Origin: Nemophila menziesii
Taxonomy: Eukaryota; Streptophyta; Magnoliopsida; Boraginales; Hydrophyllaceae
NCBI GenBank assembly: GCA_029959085.1
Contig: JARWIR010000007.1
Location: 41,591,137-41,655,136 of the forward strand
Length of the DNA: 64,000 bases
Direction of reading: 5' to 3'
Shown: positions 34,141-46,697 of the stretch, piece by piece
Layout: each line of letters starts with the position of its first letter
Numbering within the stretch: position 1 is the first letter of the stretch
Program-made: the position numbers and the translations under genes
Notes under the pieces: generated by a model
Seen by the model: the letters and a program-made list of their open reading frames with translations, nothing else
Database searches by the model: none
Told to the model about the DNA's origin: nothing

Positions 34141-34780
34141 CTACAATTCGGAGAGGTACATAAGGACCACGACATAGAAGGGAACGAGGTGTCTACGGAG
34201 AAGAAACCAAAGAGGTGTCGTGGAGATCAAGGTATGGGTCGAGTGTATCTTCGACAAACCAATATACAGTGGACGGTATCCAATTTACACATTTCACGAT
34301 GATGACTTGGACAATTTGAATGAAAAACAAGGACCGACATGGTCCAATATCGCGATTCTCCTCAAAAGTAGTTATATAGAAGTTTCAAGCATACTCAGGA
34401 ACTACCAGATTCTTCTAGACCAGAACCTTCTAGATTATTGGAGAATGTTTTAGATCCTTGTAGAATATTGTAAACACTTATTGATCATGGTAGAATAGTA
34501 TAAAAACTTCTTGAACATTCTAAATCTTTCTTGTATATAATAGAACATAATAGAATATGTAGATCGTGGTAAAAGTTTCTATAATAATAGTATTAAAGAA
34601 GAAATGCTAGATACTTTCATTATAGTATAAATAAAATAAGAAATTCTTATTTGTAACTCACTCAATTTTTCAGACAATATAAATTTTATTATTCTCTCAA
34701 AATCTTTCTTTCTCTCTTAATTTGTTTTTGCATAGTGTCTTACTTATAAAGTTTAATTTGGGTCATAGTCGGGAATTATG
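34141..34780 (+). mobile_element. continuation of gypsy fragment, possibly into its LTR
   Basis: 34141-34450 has short open frames without recognised domains. 34420-34740 is full of GTAGAAT/TTCTAGA phrases, then TATAAATTTTATTATTCTC and CTTTCTTTCTCTC, resembling a gypsy LTR promoter and leader. Boundaries are not established. Confidence 0.35.
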
Positions 34781-35259
34781 GAATTTTAACAACTTATTGG
34801 GGGTATATATGGTAGTAGGTTTATCTTACTAGGATATTGAGGGTTTGGTTAAGTATAGTACGATAGATTTAATACATTTTTAAAAAATTGAAATTTTAAT
34901 CTTGTGAAATAATCCTTGTCATTCTTTAGGTATGGTTTTACAATTTAAAAAAACTAAGACAAATAAAACGGTGGATCTACATACGATAACTCACAAAAAA
35001 ATTAAGTACAACAAATAAAATCATAAAGAACTCTAGTGTTATAATGGTCTACAACAAAAATTAGGGTCCTTTTGGAAGTGTTTATTTTAGAGTAAAAAGA
35101 CGTTTTTAGAATAAAATTTAAATTTAAAAAAATTATTTAAAAAATTTAAAAACTAAAATCATTTTTGATTTTTTTTTTTAAGAAGCACCTACTTAGTGTT
35201 TTCTTTAAAAATATTTTTTAAAGTGTAAAACACTTTAAATATCTAGAAATACTTTTAGC

Positions 35260-36045
35260 CAGTGGCGGATGCAGGGGAGCGCTGAGGTGGGCTGCAACCT
35301 ACCCCAGCCCATTCAGCCACATTATAATTTAGCCTATTTTTTAATAGGTTCAAATATTAACAAAAAAAAATTATAATTCCACCTTAATTGAAAAATTAGT
35401 CCTCTCCAATTTAAAAAAACAGTCCCTCAATTAAATATATTTTTAAAATCAATTCATTATAAATCTCGAAATTTCAGATTTGTCCTAAAATCCTTTCAAT
35501 ATTCTATACCGTTTAAATTAAAATTCAGAAAACTCTAATTTGTCTATTTTGATTTTTGTGTTATACATTTTATTATATTCATTGTATTCTTTTAAGTTTT
35601 GGATATATCGTTTTCTGTTTATTGAATTTATTCAATTATATTTGTGTTCTTTCCATCTTTGTCGCTAACACCTAAAAATTAGGTATAACGAAAACAAGTA
35701 TTAGAGTTGTGATACATGATACATATTACAGAAGTTGTGGCTATGTGTGAAATAGTGTATGGTATATATCCATGAATTAATAGTTCCACGAACAACGATA
35801 AAATACACCAAAATGCATTAGCAGTTTAGTATTTTTTTTCCCGAAAGTTTAGTATCCCATCTATATGAGATTTTTTGTTGTTGTTGTAACTACTTAGTGA
35901 ATATGATTTGTTTTGCGCAGTGTACAAAATAAAATTTGTAAATGATTTTTAATGATTTTGTTAGATATATAAAAGGTTTATTAGGTGTGGTTTTTTCTGT
36001 AACGATAATAGCTCTCTCCAACTCGAAATTTTGGATCCGCCCCTG
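35260..36045. mobile_element. non-autonomous hAT-type element, 786 bp
   Basis: Termini CAGTGGCGGATGCAGG (left) and reverse complement CAGGGGCGGATCCAAA (right), with an exact 8-bp duplication CTTTTAGC at 35252-35259 and 36046-36053. There is no transposase. The interior is AT-rich. Confidence 0.9.
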
Positions 36046-36053
36046 CTTTTAGC

Positions 36054-37059
36054 CAAAAGACCAAAAGGAAACAATTGTACAATTAAGCTAAAATGACATT
36101 GTTGAAAAAATCATCAACCATACCGTCGAAATGCAAAATAAAATCCATGACGAAGCGCTTGACATGGATCTTACGTGGAGTTACTAAAGAAGAATTTTTG
36201 GATAATCGACGGAATCACTTGACCGAAATATAAAAGATTCCTTCATCACATTATCGAAAATAATTCGTCAATTAGTAGATACAAGTTGGGCATATGATAA
36301 GATTCAAATAATCGAAAATGTCTTTTGGATGCAGCAAACAGAGAATTTAGGCAACGTCACTTATTGAATGAAGAGAAAAGAGAACATGCTTATCTCTAAT
36401 ATTTATAATAATTATAATCAGCACTAGTAAAAGGAAAGTCTTCTAGTACAAGCAAATAGAGCGGACCTCGCGTATGATAGAAAAGCAACCTAAATTGTAA
36501 ATAAATAAAATTATCTGGGTTGAATTTTACTACAAAAGTTAAATAATTTGATTTATTTTTAGATTAATGTTCAATAAATTTCTACAGTTTTGTTCAATAT
36601 TTCGTAAAAAACACTGTCTATTTTACTCTCAAACCGCTCTTTTTATAGACAAAAAAAGAAAGAATAAAATGTATGGTACATTTTATGGGCAAAAAATGAT
36701 GGCTATGGTGAAGAAGAATTAATTCTAAGTTGAGAGATTTCTTGAACGTTAATCCTTTATTACTTTTTCTGATTTTCGTATTCCCTTCTTTATATTTTCA
36801 TTTTATTTTATCTAATTACGATCTTAATTCACATTTCAACAACTTATACCACATAATTAATTTCATAGCAAGCAATTTCCTTTGCTCGTACTTTCATAGG
36901 TTTTGTGTAGTTTTTAATATTTTTAAATGCTTCCTAATTTCGTTTTTTGTGATGGATTAACTGTATCACGAGATATCATTTTTTAGGTTTATTGGACATA
37001 TTAGAGGGATTACTCTCTATTATTGAAGTGCCAAAAACTAATGGCCAAACTTTTACATC
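36054..37059. other. unclassified AT-rich region
   Basis: No supported gene. The short frame at 36730-36960 is hydrophobic and AT-driven. The right part may belong to the LINE that follows. Confidence 0.4.
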
Positions 37060-40000
37060 ATGAAATAATCAATTTCACTTACATATGAAGCCACGTCTAG
37101 AAACATTGGTGTATTTTAGGTAAAATTTCTACTAAAAAGAAAGGGCATAAGCAATTCGTAATCAATTTCGACAATATGGAAATAAGAACAAACTTTGGGA
37201 GAATCGGTCTTGGACCCTCCTTAAAAAGCATTTGGCACTTAATGAGATAAGGAATATGGTTGATGGAAAAATCACATGCGCCACTTTATGGGTACAGATT
37301 TATGTCCTCCCATTAAGCATACTCAATGTAAAATGCATCACCAACATATGAAACCCCTTAGGCTTTGTGCATCAAATAATAGTGCCAAAAAACAGGATTA
37401 TAAACAAAGAAACATACACAAAAATTCAAATTGACTGGAAACTCAGCCAACCAATCTTGAGTGGATTCAACTACCGGGAAAGTTTAGATAAACCTATTTG
37501 GTTTAAATTCAGTATGCTTCGGGTGTGGTAATTTTGACCGTGAAGAGCATGACTACAACATCCCAATCAAAGTCATCCTGAAATTGGGAAGATAGATCAA
37601 GGTCTATACCAGAACACCGACAACCAAAAACTGACTAGAGGGAGTGGTACCGAAAAAAATTTGTGGAACAAGATTAGAGGCAACCAAGGGATGACGTTGT
37701 CAACCAACCATAATTCAAATTTAAAAATGAGCTTGACAGTCAAAGTCAAAGCTGCAATAGAGAAAAAATTCATTTTAATTCCAAGAGGAAAGAAAAATAT
37801 TCGAAAGAAACAAATTTCAGATTTAAGATAAGAAGAAGACAAAAACTATATGAAGGTAGATGAATGTTTATCTGAAATTGGAAAAAACAAGTCTTACATG
37901 GTAAGACTTTATGCCGATAAAATATGTAAGTCTCTTATATCCCACTTTGACGAAAGGATTATTGGGCCTATGAGCCTAAATGATAATAAGAAAGTTATTG
38001 TTAGCCTAGCCCAAGTAAAAATATTATACAAAATGGAAGTTGGGTCTTATTCCTAATAGTCGTACATGGAAACTAGGCCAATATTAGTCACACTTAATAA
38101 CCCAAACATCCATTAACAACTCAGTCTATCAATTCATCCCCGTCCTCCTCAAATCACAAGATAACAAAAACCTCAATAAAAAAAACCTAAATTCAGAAAT
38201 CGGGTACCCTAAAAAACCTTCACATAGACCAACATATATACATATCGACACTCAAGAAAGCAAAGCCATTAATGCAATATTTATGGATGAGAAAGGTACA
38301 ATCAGTTTGGGAAGCGACCAGTAAGAAGTTTTTTGCCAACCAGGCAATATAGCTTTCAGAAAAGAAGCAAATAAACTGAAAAATTCCTCCATGTGGACGG
38401 ACAGGGCTTCTAATCAACACTTTGAGTTTGGTAACCTAATAAATGAAGAATATACCCACTCTATGATGGATTTGGGCTACCTACAAAAACCAATCAAAAA
38501 TAAAAATAGAAGCGAAAGGTAATAAAGCCGTAGTCAATGGGGATCAAAGCAAGGGGTAAAAAATCCAGGTAATTGAAGGGGGTTTGAATATTGTCCCCGA
38601 ACAATCCCTCACACAAAGATGAAACAAATTAGTTGGAATTGTCAAGGAATTGGGTGCAACGTTGACAGTCCAGACCCTGAAGGAAATGTGCATCAAGCAT
38701 CGACCTAAGGTAGTCTTTATGTTTTTCGTCTAAAAATAATAGAATTGTTATTAATAATATTGCAAAAATGATAGACATGAATGTGGTTATTACGGTTGAC
38801 CCTATAGGCAATAGTGACGGGTTGGATTTATTTGTTGGTAATAATATCAAAATAGTGGTTAAAAATTTTCTGAAAACTTTATATATTGGACTATGATTTT
38901 AAAGGATGGGGTTCTTTTTTTCACACAACTGTTGTGTATGGTTCCCTATGTGAAGCTACTAACAATATTTTTAGATGAAATTGCTAAGTGTAGACCCTTA
39001 AATGGGTATTGGAACTTAATTGGAGACTTCAACTCAAGCATATATAATTATGAAAAGTTAGGGGATACTAATAAAAAATAAAAAAGTATGAAGACATTCA
39101 ACAAAAGTATTGATAATTTGATCCTTGAGGAATCTCATTCCGCATGACGTAATTTCTCTTGGTCCAATTAAAGATGGGATTGAACTTATTAAGAGCAAAT
39201 TAGATAGATGTTTTTACAATAAAGCACACACATTTGGTCATTCATATGGATATAATGCTTATTAAAGATTAAAAAAATTCTATATGAAAATCTTTCAGAC
39301 CATTGATCAAGATTGTTTAAAATTATCAAACAATTTTGGAAGGATCATAATACTTTTAAAGGAATTGCAACCTCTATTTTTAATTATAAGCTCAAATTTA
39401 GTAGCCTCATACTAACTAGATGGAGCAAGAACAAATTTGGAAATAATTAGAAAAAATTATCCTATGCTAAAACTTGAAAATATTTCTAACTTATCATTTG
39501 ATGACAATTGGGATTGTTATAATTCAATTGTACATGATATTGAGGAAATATGGATAAGGGAAGAGGCATACTTGAAAGATAGATCAAGAAACCAGTGGCT
39601 AGAAAAAAGGTGATAAAAATTCTGCCTACTTTCATTCTATCACCAACAAAAGAAGGAAGAAATACATAATTAAAAGTATTAAAAATGAAAGTAGGGTTAC
39701 ACTTCAAGATGATAATGATATTAAAAGTGAAATCATCACCTATTATAATAATCTTCAATAATGTACGAGTTAGAGATGTTTCCCTCTTGTTGGAACTTGT
39801 CTCCCATAAAGTAAATGAAAATATGAATCAAGAACTTAATACAAAAATAATTCTCGAGGAAGTAAAAAAATGTTATTTTAGAATTGGGTAACAAAGCTCC
39901 TGACCTAGATGGCTTTCCTGGATACTTTTATAAGACCTATTGGGATATAATTAAAAAGGATGTGATGAATATATCTGATGATTTCTGGTATCATGGAGGT

Positions 40001-41711
40001 ATTCTAAGGACATCAACCATAGCTATATAACTTTGGTCCCTAAAACTGAAAACCGTGGCCTGAAACATACCAGAATTACTAAAGCTAATTATAACTCTAA
40101 AATAGCTGAGAAAGTATAAAACATTATTGTACTTAAGTTTGAATGTAATAATATTTTCATTTGGGAGCTCTCCAATGAAGGGGGTTCACACTGTAAATTG
40201 GCTTATTTTAATCTAAACAAGGAGGCTAAAGGGAAGGGTAACAATAATAATAGGTCATCTCTCTTCTTAAGTAACAATAGTAAATTACAAAAAGTTATAT
40301 AGGGTTTTAAGTGAACCCAAAAAGTTAAGAATTTTATATGGAAAGTTGTGAACAACATACCCCCACCGATGAAAATATATATAAAAGAAAATGCACAAAG
40401 AGTTAAATGTGCAAAATTTGTAACAATAATACATAAACCATTGAGCACCTTATATTTGCTTGCCTCTGGTCTAAAGCAGTCTGGTTTGTTTCACATTTGA
40501 GCTTAACCACTGTTAATTCCACAACAAATATAATGGATATATGGTACTAAATATGGTTGATAACTTGAAAAAAAATTATAAAAAATAAATGCCTACAACA
40601 AATTTGATATGTACAATCATATGAAATATATAGAAATGTAGAAAAGAATTTCTCTCTAGGAATAAGTCCATTTGTCCCTTAAAGTGCATAGACAAAGCTT
40701 GTAATATTTGGAAGAAATACTTCAAAAAAATCAACCCTAATATTGAAGTACCTCTCTTGAAAGGTGATAAAAATAATGATACATATACTGATAAACATGG
40801 TATGAAAAATAATAAGATTCAGGGAAATTCAAAGTTTACAGAACTCATAGGTAAATAGTTATGAGACTATTAATCAAGAAATAATTTATATACAAATGGA
40901 AAATGGAAACCTCCTCCTGAAAAATTCATTAAAATTAATTGTGATGCTGTTTTTTCAAATAATGGCGCGCCTATCGCATTTCTTGCGAGAGATTCTAATG
41001 GTAAATTTATTAAAGATAGGGCAAAGTTTTGTGAAGTTGGAAGTGTTTTGAGAACTGAAGCGTTTGATATATTACATGTTTGCGAGATGGCTGGAGAGTT
41101 TGGCAAAATAGAGCAATCATCGAGAATGGTTCAGGGATATGGATAAAGGCTTTGGCAACAAACAAACTAGTCAATAATATGAATATTTGTAATATTATTA
41201 GGAATATCTATTATTTTGTTGAATTGTCTAAACCAATATTCTAACCTATAAAGAGAGGCATTTCAATTATGTGCTCGACTGGGTGTGTCAAGTTGTTGGT
41301 AATTTGTTCTCTAACTTACCAATCCGATTAGTAGATATTATTAGACTAGAGAACCCCTCTGCAGGAGTTGGATGATCGTATTTTTGTAATCTTCATTTAT
41401 TTATGATAATGCTATTGTGCATTTGTTATGTAACCTTGAGGTAGTACGATTTATTAATCATCCGTCAGTCGCAGCTTGAAATGTCCAACCAATCGTGAGA
41501 AGGTTAAGGAAAATGACAGAGAGGCGTAATATCTCTTTCCATCATATGTCTCTAGGCTTTCTTGACAGATCGAGATGCTAAATACGATATGCGGAAGGCA
41601 AATGGGGCGGTGATCAAAGGCGGGGTAGAGGCGATTTTCTCAAAATTAGGAATTGAATAATGTACCCAATCGGTTATCGGTCGACTATTCTGTCAAAAAA
41701 AAAAAAAAAAA
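37060..41711 (+). mobile_element. LINE, plus strand, heavily decayed, with poly(A)
   Basis: In order: ORF1 RNA-binding-like segment (37200-37560: CATLWVQIYVLPLSI, LGFVHQII, KIQIDWKLSQPILSGFNY), endonuclease (38625-39080: ISWNCQGIG ... NLIGDFNSSIYNYEKLG), RT (39590-40090: FRIGNKAPDLDGFPGYFYKTYW), zf-RVT (about 40390-40480), RNase H (40890-41120: KPPPEKFIKINCDAVFSNNG, FLARDSNGKFI) and an 18-base A run at 41694-41711. Stops and shifts are frequent, so no complete product remains. This is the only LINE in the window whose ORF1, ORF2 and poly(A) end can all be traced. Confidence 0.82.
40870..41125 (+). pseudogene. LINE RNase H domain fragment
   Basis: The plus strand reads KWKPPPEKFIKINCDAVFSN and then FLARDSNGKFIKDRAKFCE and LRTEAFDILHVCEMA. 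The first catalytic Asp (NCDA) and the Glu of TEAF are retained, but downstream frames are broken. Confidence 0.75.
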
Positions 41712-42958
41712 ACTTGAGTTCGAAAAAAGAAAAAAATAGTCAATGGAGTGACTAGTTTTAATTATTGAATGGAGGTAGTCGTATCTGTTTTTAGTTTTCC
41801 AGTTAGTCGTAACTCGTAACTTTCAAGTTGTGAATATTAAACTGAATTTCATGGCCTAAGACTGGACTAATGAGCCGCATGACCTTGTCCAAACTTATAT
41901 ATCAATTTTTTTTAATCGTTTCCAAATACTCGAAATTACACTTTATAATATCAGAAAAGTTCCCAACCAATAGTCTTGGAAGATCATTTTCAAAACCATG
42001 GATTCCATCGATATGTGGAGAGCAATCCACGGTATTATGCAATTAAAGATTAAGAAAAAAAAATACGAAAACATCTCATTGCCCTCAAGAGTTAAGGTTG
42101 ACTAATGGATGTTTCTTTTATTAGTGATGGTTGTGTTTTAATTAATAAATGACACGTTTTATACTTACATAGTGACATCATTTTTCGCAAATAAATTAAG
42201 CATCAACAAAGTCCCACAATCCGGTGATTCTCAACTCAAGTTAAGAATAACTTGAGTGGTAAATGAACCAAACCGCTTGCGAGTCGGTCATTCTCGATTT
42301 AGAAAAAAATTTGTTCAAAATTGACTCAAATATAAACAAGTTCAAACTAAAACTCCAATTTAAACTCGTTATGTAAATAAGTCTGCTCGACCCCGTTCGT
42401 TAACGACTCATTTATATTTAATAATTATATATTAAGATATTATTTACTTGTAAATAAATTATTACACTTTATATATCAACTTGGATATTTTTAATTTTCT
42501 TAGACATTTTATATTTTCATGAATATTACGTTTATATTTTCATATCACACACTCCATTAAATTACTAATCGTTCATGGAAGTTCCGTTTTAACCACAGAA
42601 AAAAGAATGCATGAGCAACTTGAGTTCGACTCTAAGAAAAATTGTTCAATTAGTTAAACAAATAAGGTTTAATATCTTTGGCTTGGATCAATGAAAGCTC
42701 GGCTTGACTTGTTTAAATTTGAGCTCGACTCGACTCGTTTAAATTTGAACTCGCTTCAAAAAAGTTAAACAAACAAACGTATACATCTAGTATTCGTCCC
42801 GATTCGACTCGTTTACCTACCTAAGAAAAAAAACTCAAAGTTAAGAATACATAAGCCAAGCTTGTGTATAAAATAGATGAATATTATGTTTAAATAAATC
42901 AATTGGGTGGTTAAGTATAGTTTACGACTTAAAAGGCAGGTTAAAGATACGTTTATTC
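41712..42958. other. intergenic, with a possible degraded hAT-like segment
   Basis: No gene. 42250-42830 has the phrases GAGCTCGACTCGACTCG and GTTTACCTACC typical of decayed hAT/MITE sequence, but I could not establish a target duplication. Confidence 0.35.
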
Positions 42959-43016
42959 TTTTTTTTTTATTACATCGGAGACCCAAAACAAGGATCGTGT
43001 TACAAAACCAAAACCA

Positions 43017-43766
43017 CTAGTCTATTACATTATTGAGTAGCTTAGACTCATATATCAATCTAGGCCACTTAAACCCCATCCGGTCCTTCGTAAGAAGGCC
43101 CCAAATACCATCCGGAGGGTCCTCAAGGAACGTAAAATCCCCTTCAAGCTTCTCTCCCCTCTTAGCTAGCCAGTCCGCGCACATATTAGCTTCCCTATAG
43201 ATGTTTCTCAAAAGAAATCTCTTATTCCTGTCCAAAAGTAATCGAACTTGTGTGATCCAATATGCCCCAGGGCCTCGACCATTTGTTTCACTATGAATTA
43301 GTTCCAACACCTCCCTCGAATCCACCTCAATAGTCACATCTTGAAACCCCAATCGTTCCACTTGTTTACGACCCTCCAAAAGTGCTATGAGTTCCACGAT
43401 AGCCGGAGATTCGTGATGCACCCTCATAATAAAACCACCAAGCCATTGCCCGTTACTATCTCTCACAAGCCCCCCTCCTCCTCCTATTAGTCCACCACTA
43501 ATATAGCTCCCATCTGTATTGAGTTTGACCCCTCTAATAGGTTTAGACCACCCTACCAATGATATTACGGACTCCTTTGACATAGAGAGTCCGGGCAATT
43601 GTCCCCACGCTCTAGTGATTCCAATAGCTATGTACCTTGCTTTCCGTACTATTGCCGCTTCATTAAGTGAGTCAATTTCATTGAACACGATCTCATTTCT
43701 TTGTTTCCAAATAGTGTCTAGAAGCGCGCCAAAAAATACTCCCCATCGGACCCCGGCAAACAACAT
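43017..43766 (-). CDS. LINE RNase H domain (open frame)
   Basis: 249 residues: IWKQRNEIVFNEIDS, then the RNase H core GVKLNTDGSYISGG (Asp present), GGLVRDSNGQWLGGF, ESPAIVELIALLEG, VEVDSRE-type TIEVDSREVLELIH, YREANMCADWLAKRG. All four acidic positions expected of the fold appear present, unlike the LINE at the left edge. It is out of frame with the zf-RVT segment upstream. Confidence 0.85.
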   Translation of the reverse strand: MLFAGVRWGVFFGALLDTIWKQRNEIVFNEIDSLNEAAIVRKARYIAIGITRAWGQLPGLSMSKESVISLVGWSKPIRGVKLNTDGSYISGGLIGGGGGLVRDSNGQWLGGFIMRVHHESPAIVELIALLEGRKQVERLGFQDVTIEVDSREVLELIHSETNGRGPGAYWITQVRLLLDRNKRFLLRNIYREANMCADWLAKRGEKLEGDFTFLEDPPDGIWGLLTKDRMGFKWPRLIYESKLLNNVID

Positions 43767-44581
43767 GGTACTCGAAATATTTTTGATCCACTAGGCTGTT
43801 CTTCTGCTGTCAAAATAACACTTCCCTCCTGTTGCGCTTCCACTTCATAGCTGTTGTTCGTCTGGCCTTCTCGCGCCACCTGCTGCCGCCCTTGTTCCGC
43901 CACCAGTTCAGTCCTCTCCAACGCATCAGCAGATCCTTCACTCAGTCCCGATCCAGCAGGTCTGCAGCGAACCATGTTGGTGCTGCTGGAATTCGAAAAT
44001 ATTGATGAGCCTGGCCTGTTCGCCAAGTCCAGGTCCACCAGGGGCCTGTTATGCAAAAAAGAAAGATTAGATAACCTGCCCAACCCCCCACCCCCTAGTA
44101 CATTACCCATAACCGAAAATGAGCAGGGGCTAACAGTAGTTACCTCCTCCCTCCCATGCTTTAAAACTTCGCTTCTAACCATGTCCCAAACTCTTCTGAT
44201 CCTCGCGCAATTCCGAAACAGATGAATTGCAGATTCCACCTCCATTTCGCATAACGGACAAGATGGCGGTACATTCATACCTCGCCTAACTAGATTCCCT
44301 CTTGTAGCAATCCTTTCCCGAACCGCTCGCCATAAAAACACTCTAGTCCTTTGCGTAGTCTTTAGCCCCCAAATCTTCTTCCATAAATACGCCATACTAG
44401 TATCAAAAGATCGATTCCCCCAACCCACTGATTTAACCGAAAATTCTCCATTGGCTTCCAATGACCATGACACTAGATCATTTATCAATTCTTCCCCCCC
44501 CCCCCACTTTTGTCCCCGCAATCTCCAAAAGTTTTGATGGAGGTAGGAACCTATGAAACGCCTCCCACTCCCACGTGCCAT
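43718..44581 (-). pseudogene. LINE RT-connection/zf-RVT frame with an extra Ser/Gln-rich insert
   Basis: Begins LINDLVSWSLEANGEFSVKS, then KIWGLKTTQRTRVFLWRAVR and CPLCEMEVESAIHLFRNC, all standard. From about 44130 to 43800, in place of the short link to IWKQRNEIVFN, there are about 100 residues of low-complexity sequence (GRLSNLSFLHNRPLVDL, SNSSSTNMV, GRQQVAREGQTNN). These are unusual at this place and look like an ORF1-type linker or other insert. Confidence 0.75.
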
Positions 44582-46697
44582 CTTCTCTTATGTAATCACA
44601 CACTCTCTTGGTCAAATCACTAGCTTCAAAGACCCATATAACGTGGTCAATGAGAGGAGAATCCCCTACCCGTACATCACACCAAAACGCGACCATTTCT
44701 CCGTTATGTACCACCCACCGAGAGCCTCTTCTAATCACCTCTAACCCCTCCACAATTGCTCGGCACATTTTCAAATCGGTTTGCTTACTCAAATATTGCA
44801 TAGGAGGCCCTTTGAAATATTTTTCTCTCATTATCCTAGGCCACAAGGTAGAAGTATCATGAATTAATTTCCATCCTAACTTGCCCAACAACGCTTTATT
44901 CATATCCTCCGCGTATTTAAACCCCAAACCACCGGCTTCCTTAGGGCTACATATATCTTTCCAGGCGACCCAATTAATACATTTCTGTACCTCTGAAGAA
45001 CCCCAAATGAAATCGCGTCTAATCCGATCAATTTCTTCGCACACATACCCCGGTAATTTCTCAACTTGCATGATGTACATAGGGGCCGCACTTAGGACTG
45101 ATTGCGCTAGTGTGATCCGCCCTGCTAACGATAGCGTGTTTCCCTTCCACTTTGCCAACTTTCCACGAATGTCATTCACAATCTCACCAAAAAAGCCCCT
45201 CGGACGCCGACCCGAGAGAATGTTAACACCCAAATATTTACCAATCCCATCATTTCTTTGATATCCACTTCTCACCGAGATGTTTGAAGCCACCTCCTCC
45301 TCAACATTTTTGGAGAAATAGATTATTGATTTTTCTTTGCTATTTGTTTGACCCGCCGCCCTACAAAAAATGTCAAGGGATTCCTGCAATAACATGAAAC
45401 TATCAACAGATGCCTCTGCAAATAAAATCAAATCATCTGCAAAAAATATATGTGAAATAGGAAACCCCCCTGGACAAAGGTAGATTGGCTTCCAAGATCC
45501 AATTCGCACCAACTCTTGAATAAGCAGCGAAAGCCTCTCCATACATATGACAAAAAGGTATGGTGAAACCGGATCCCCTTGCCGAATCCCTCTCTTAGGT
45601 GTAATTGGTTCAAGTGGCGCTCCTCTCCATAATACACTAAGTTCATTATCCTCCATTCCCGAAATGATGACTGACACCCACATAGGTGGTACCCCAAGAA
45701 GCTCCAAAGATTCCCGAATGAAATCCCACCTCAGCTTATCATACGCTTTAGCTAAATTAACCTTGATTGCCATATAACCTCTTTTTCCTTTCGCATGGCG
45801 CATCACAAGATCCACCTCGCTTACAATCACAATATTATCAATGGTGGATCTGTTCGGCAAAAAACTACTTTGGTAGGGTCCAATGTTCGCGGCTAGAAGA
45901 GACCGCAACCTATTAACCAAGACTTTCATACAAATCTTGTAACATACATTAATCAAGCTAATGGGACGAAAATGTGTAATAAACTCCGGATTTCCTAACT
46001 TCGGAATCAAGTGAATTAGTGTACCCAAAACCTCCTTGGGAAATCGTCCCACCCCCAACGCATCCCTAATCATCTCACAAACAGATGGTCCCACTATACT
46101 CCAACACCTTTGGTAAAAACCTGCTGTGAACCCATCCGGACCCGGCGCCTTATGTGGTGACATTTGGAAAACTGCAAGGCAGACTTCTTCATCAACGACC
46201 ATCCCACCCAACCTCTCAATATCCCCTACCTCGAGCCTTCTCGGATGTGGGAGACCCCCTACGGTAGAGGGATAATCCTCATGCGAAAACAGATTCTTGA
46301 AAAAATCTCTAACCCAAACCTTTTCTAATTCCGTATCTTCTATCCACTCCTGATTATCATCTCGAATACGTAACTCCTCTATTTTCTTCTTTTTAACTTG
46401 TGCTACACAATGGTAAAATCTTGTATTACGCTCCCCCGAATTAACCCATTCCGTATGCGCTCTTTGAAACCAAAACACTTCCTCCTGTTCAAGTAGACTC
46501 TCAAACTCCCCAATTAACCTCGCCTCTAATCTTACCAAGGACGAATTATAAGAATTCTGAACCGCCTTCTGAATACCCGCAATCCTTGCTATTAACCGAC
46601 GCTTCTTACGAAAAATATCCCCAAAAAACTCAAATTTCCATATCTCTAACTCTTGCCTCAAGATCGCGATGTTATCACTAAGACTCCTCCCTATCAC
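44478..46697 (-). CDS. LINE reverse transcriptase (739-residue open frame)
   Basis: Continuous RT frame with HKAPGPDGFTAGFYQRCW, FRPISLINVCYKICMKVLVN, QSSFLPNRSTIDNIVIVSE, GIRQGDPVSPYLFVICMERL, the catalytic ISHIFFADDLILFAEA and GKYLGVNILSGR. The N-terminal part is the linker to the endonuclease (WVNSGERNTRFYH); the C-terminal part is the RT connection (DFIWGSSEVQKCINWVAWKD). It ends in GGGGRIDK exactly at a 12-base C run (44494-44505), beyond which the zf-RVT continues in another frame. Its upstream neighbour (46694-47190, endonuclease) is also in a different frame, so a full ORF2 is not made as sequenced. Confidence 0.92.
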   Translation of the reverse strand: MIGRSLSDNIAILRQELEIWKFEFFGDIFRKKRRLIARIAGIQKAVQNSYNSSLVRLEARLIGEFESLLEQEEVFWFQRAHTEWVNSGERNTRFYHCVAQVKKKKIEELRIRDDNQEWIEDTELEKVWVRDFFKNLFSHEDYPSTVGGLPHPRRLEVGDIERLGGMVVDEEVCLAVFQMSPHKAPGPDGFTAGFYQRCWSIVGPSVCEMIRDALGVGRFPKEVLGTLIHLIPKLGNPEFITHFRPISLINVCYKICMKVLVNRLRSLLAANIGPYQSSFLPNRSTIDNIVIVSEVDLVMRHAKGKRGYMAIKVNLAKAYDKLRWDFIRESLELLGVPPMWVSVIISGMEDNELSVLWRGAPLEPITPKRGIRQGDPVSPYLFVICMERLSLLIQELVRIGSWKPIYLCPGGFPISHIFFADDLILFAEASVDSFMLLQESLDIFCRAAGQTNSKEKSIIYFSKNVEEEVASNISVRSGYQRNDGIGKYLGVNILSGRRPRGFFGEIVNDIRGKLAKWKGNTLSLAGRITLAQSVLSAAPMYIMQVEKLPGYVCEEIDRIRRDFIWGSSEVQKCINWVAWKDICSPKEAGGLGFKYAEDMNKALLGKLGWKLIHDTSTLWPRIMREKYFKGPPMQYLSKQTDLKMCRAIVEGLEVIRRGSRWVVHNGEMVAFWCDVRVGDSPLIDHVIWVFEASDLTKRVCDYIREDGTWEWEAFHRFLPPSKLLEIAGTKVGGGGRIDK

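Noticed and set aside
42230..42830. hAT-like element with GTTTACC and GAGCTCGACTCG phrases
   Set aside because: Candidate termini do not pair well and no 8-bp duplication is found.
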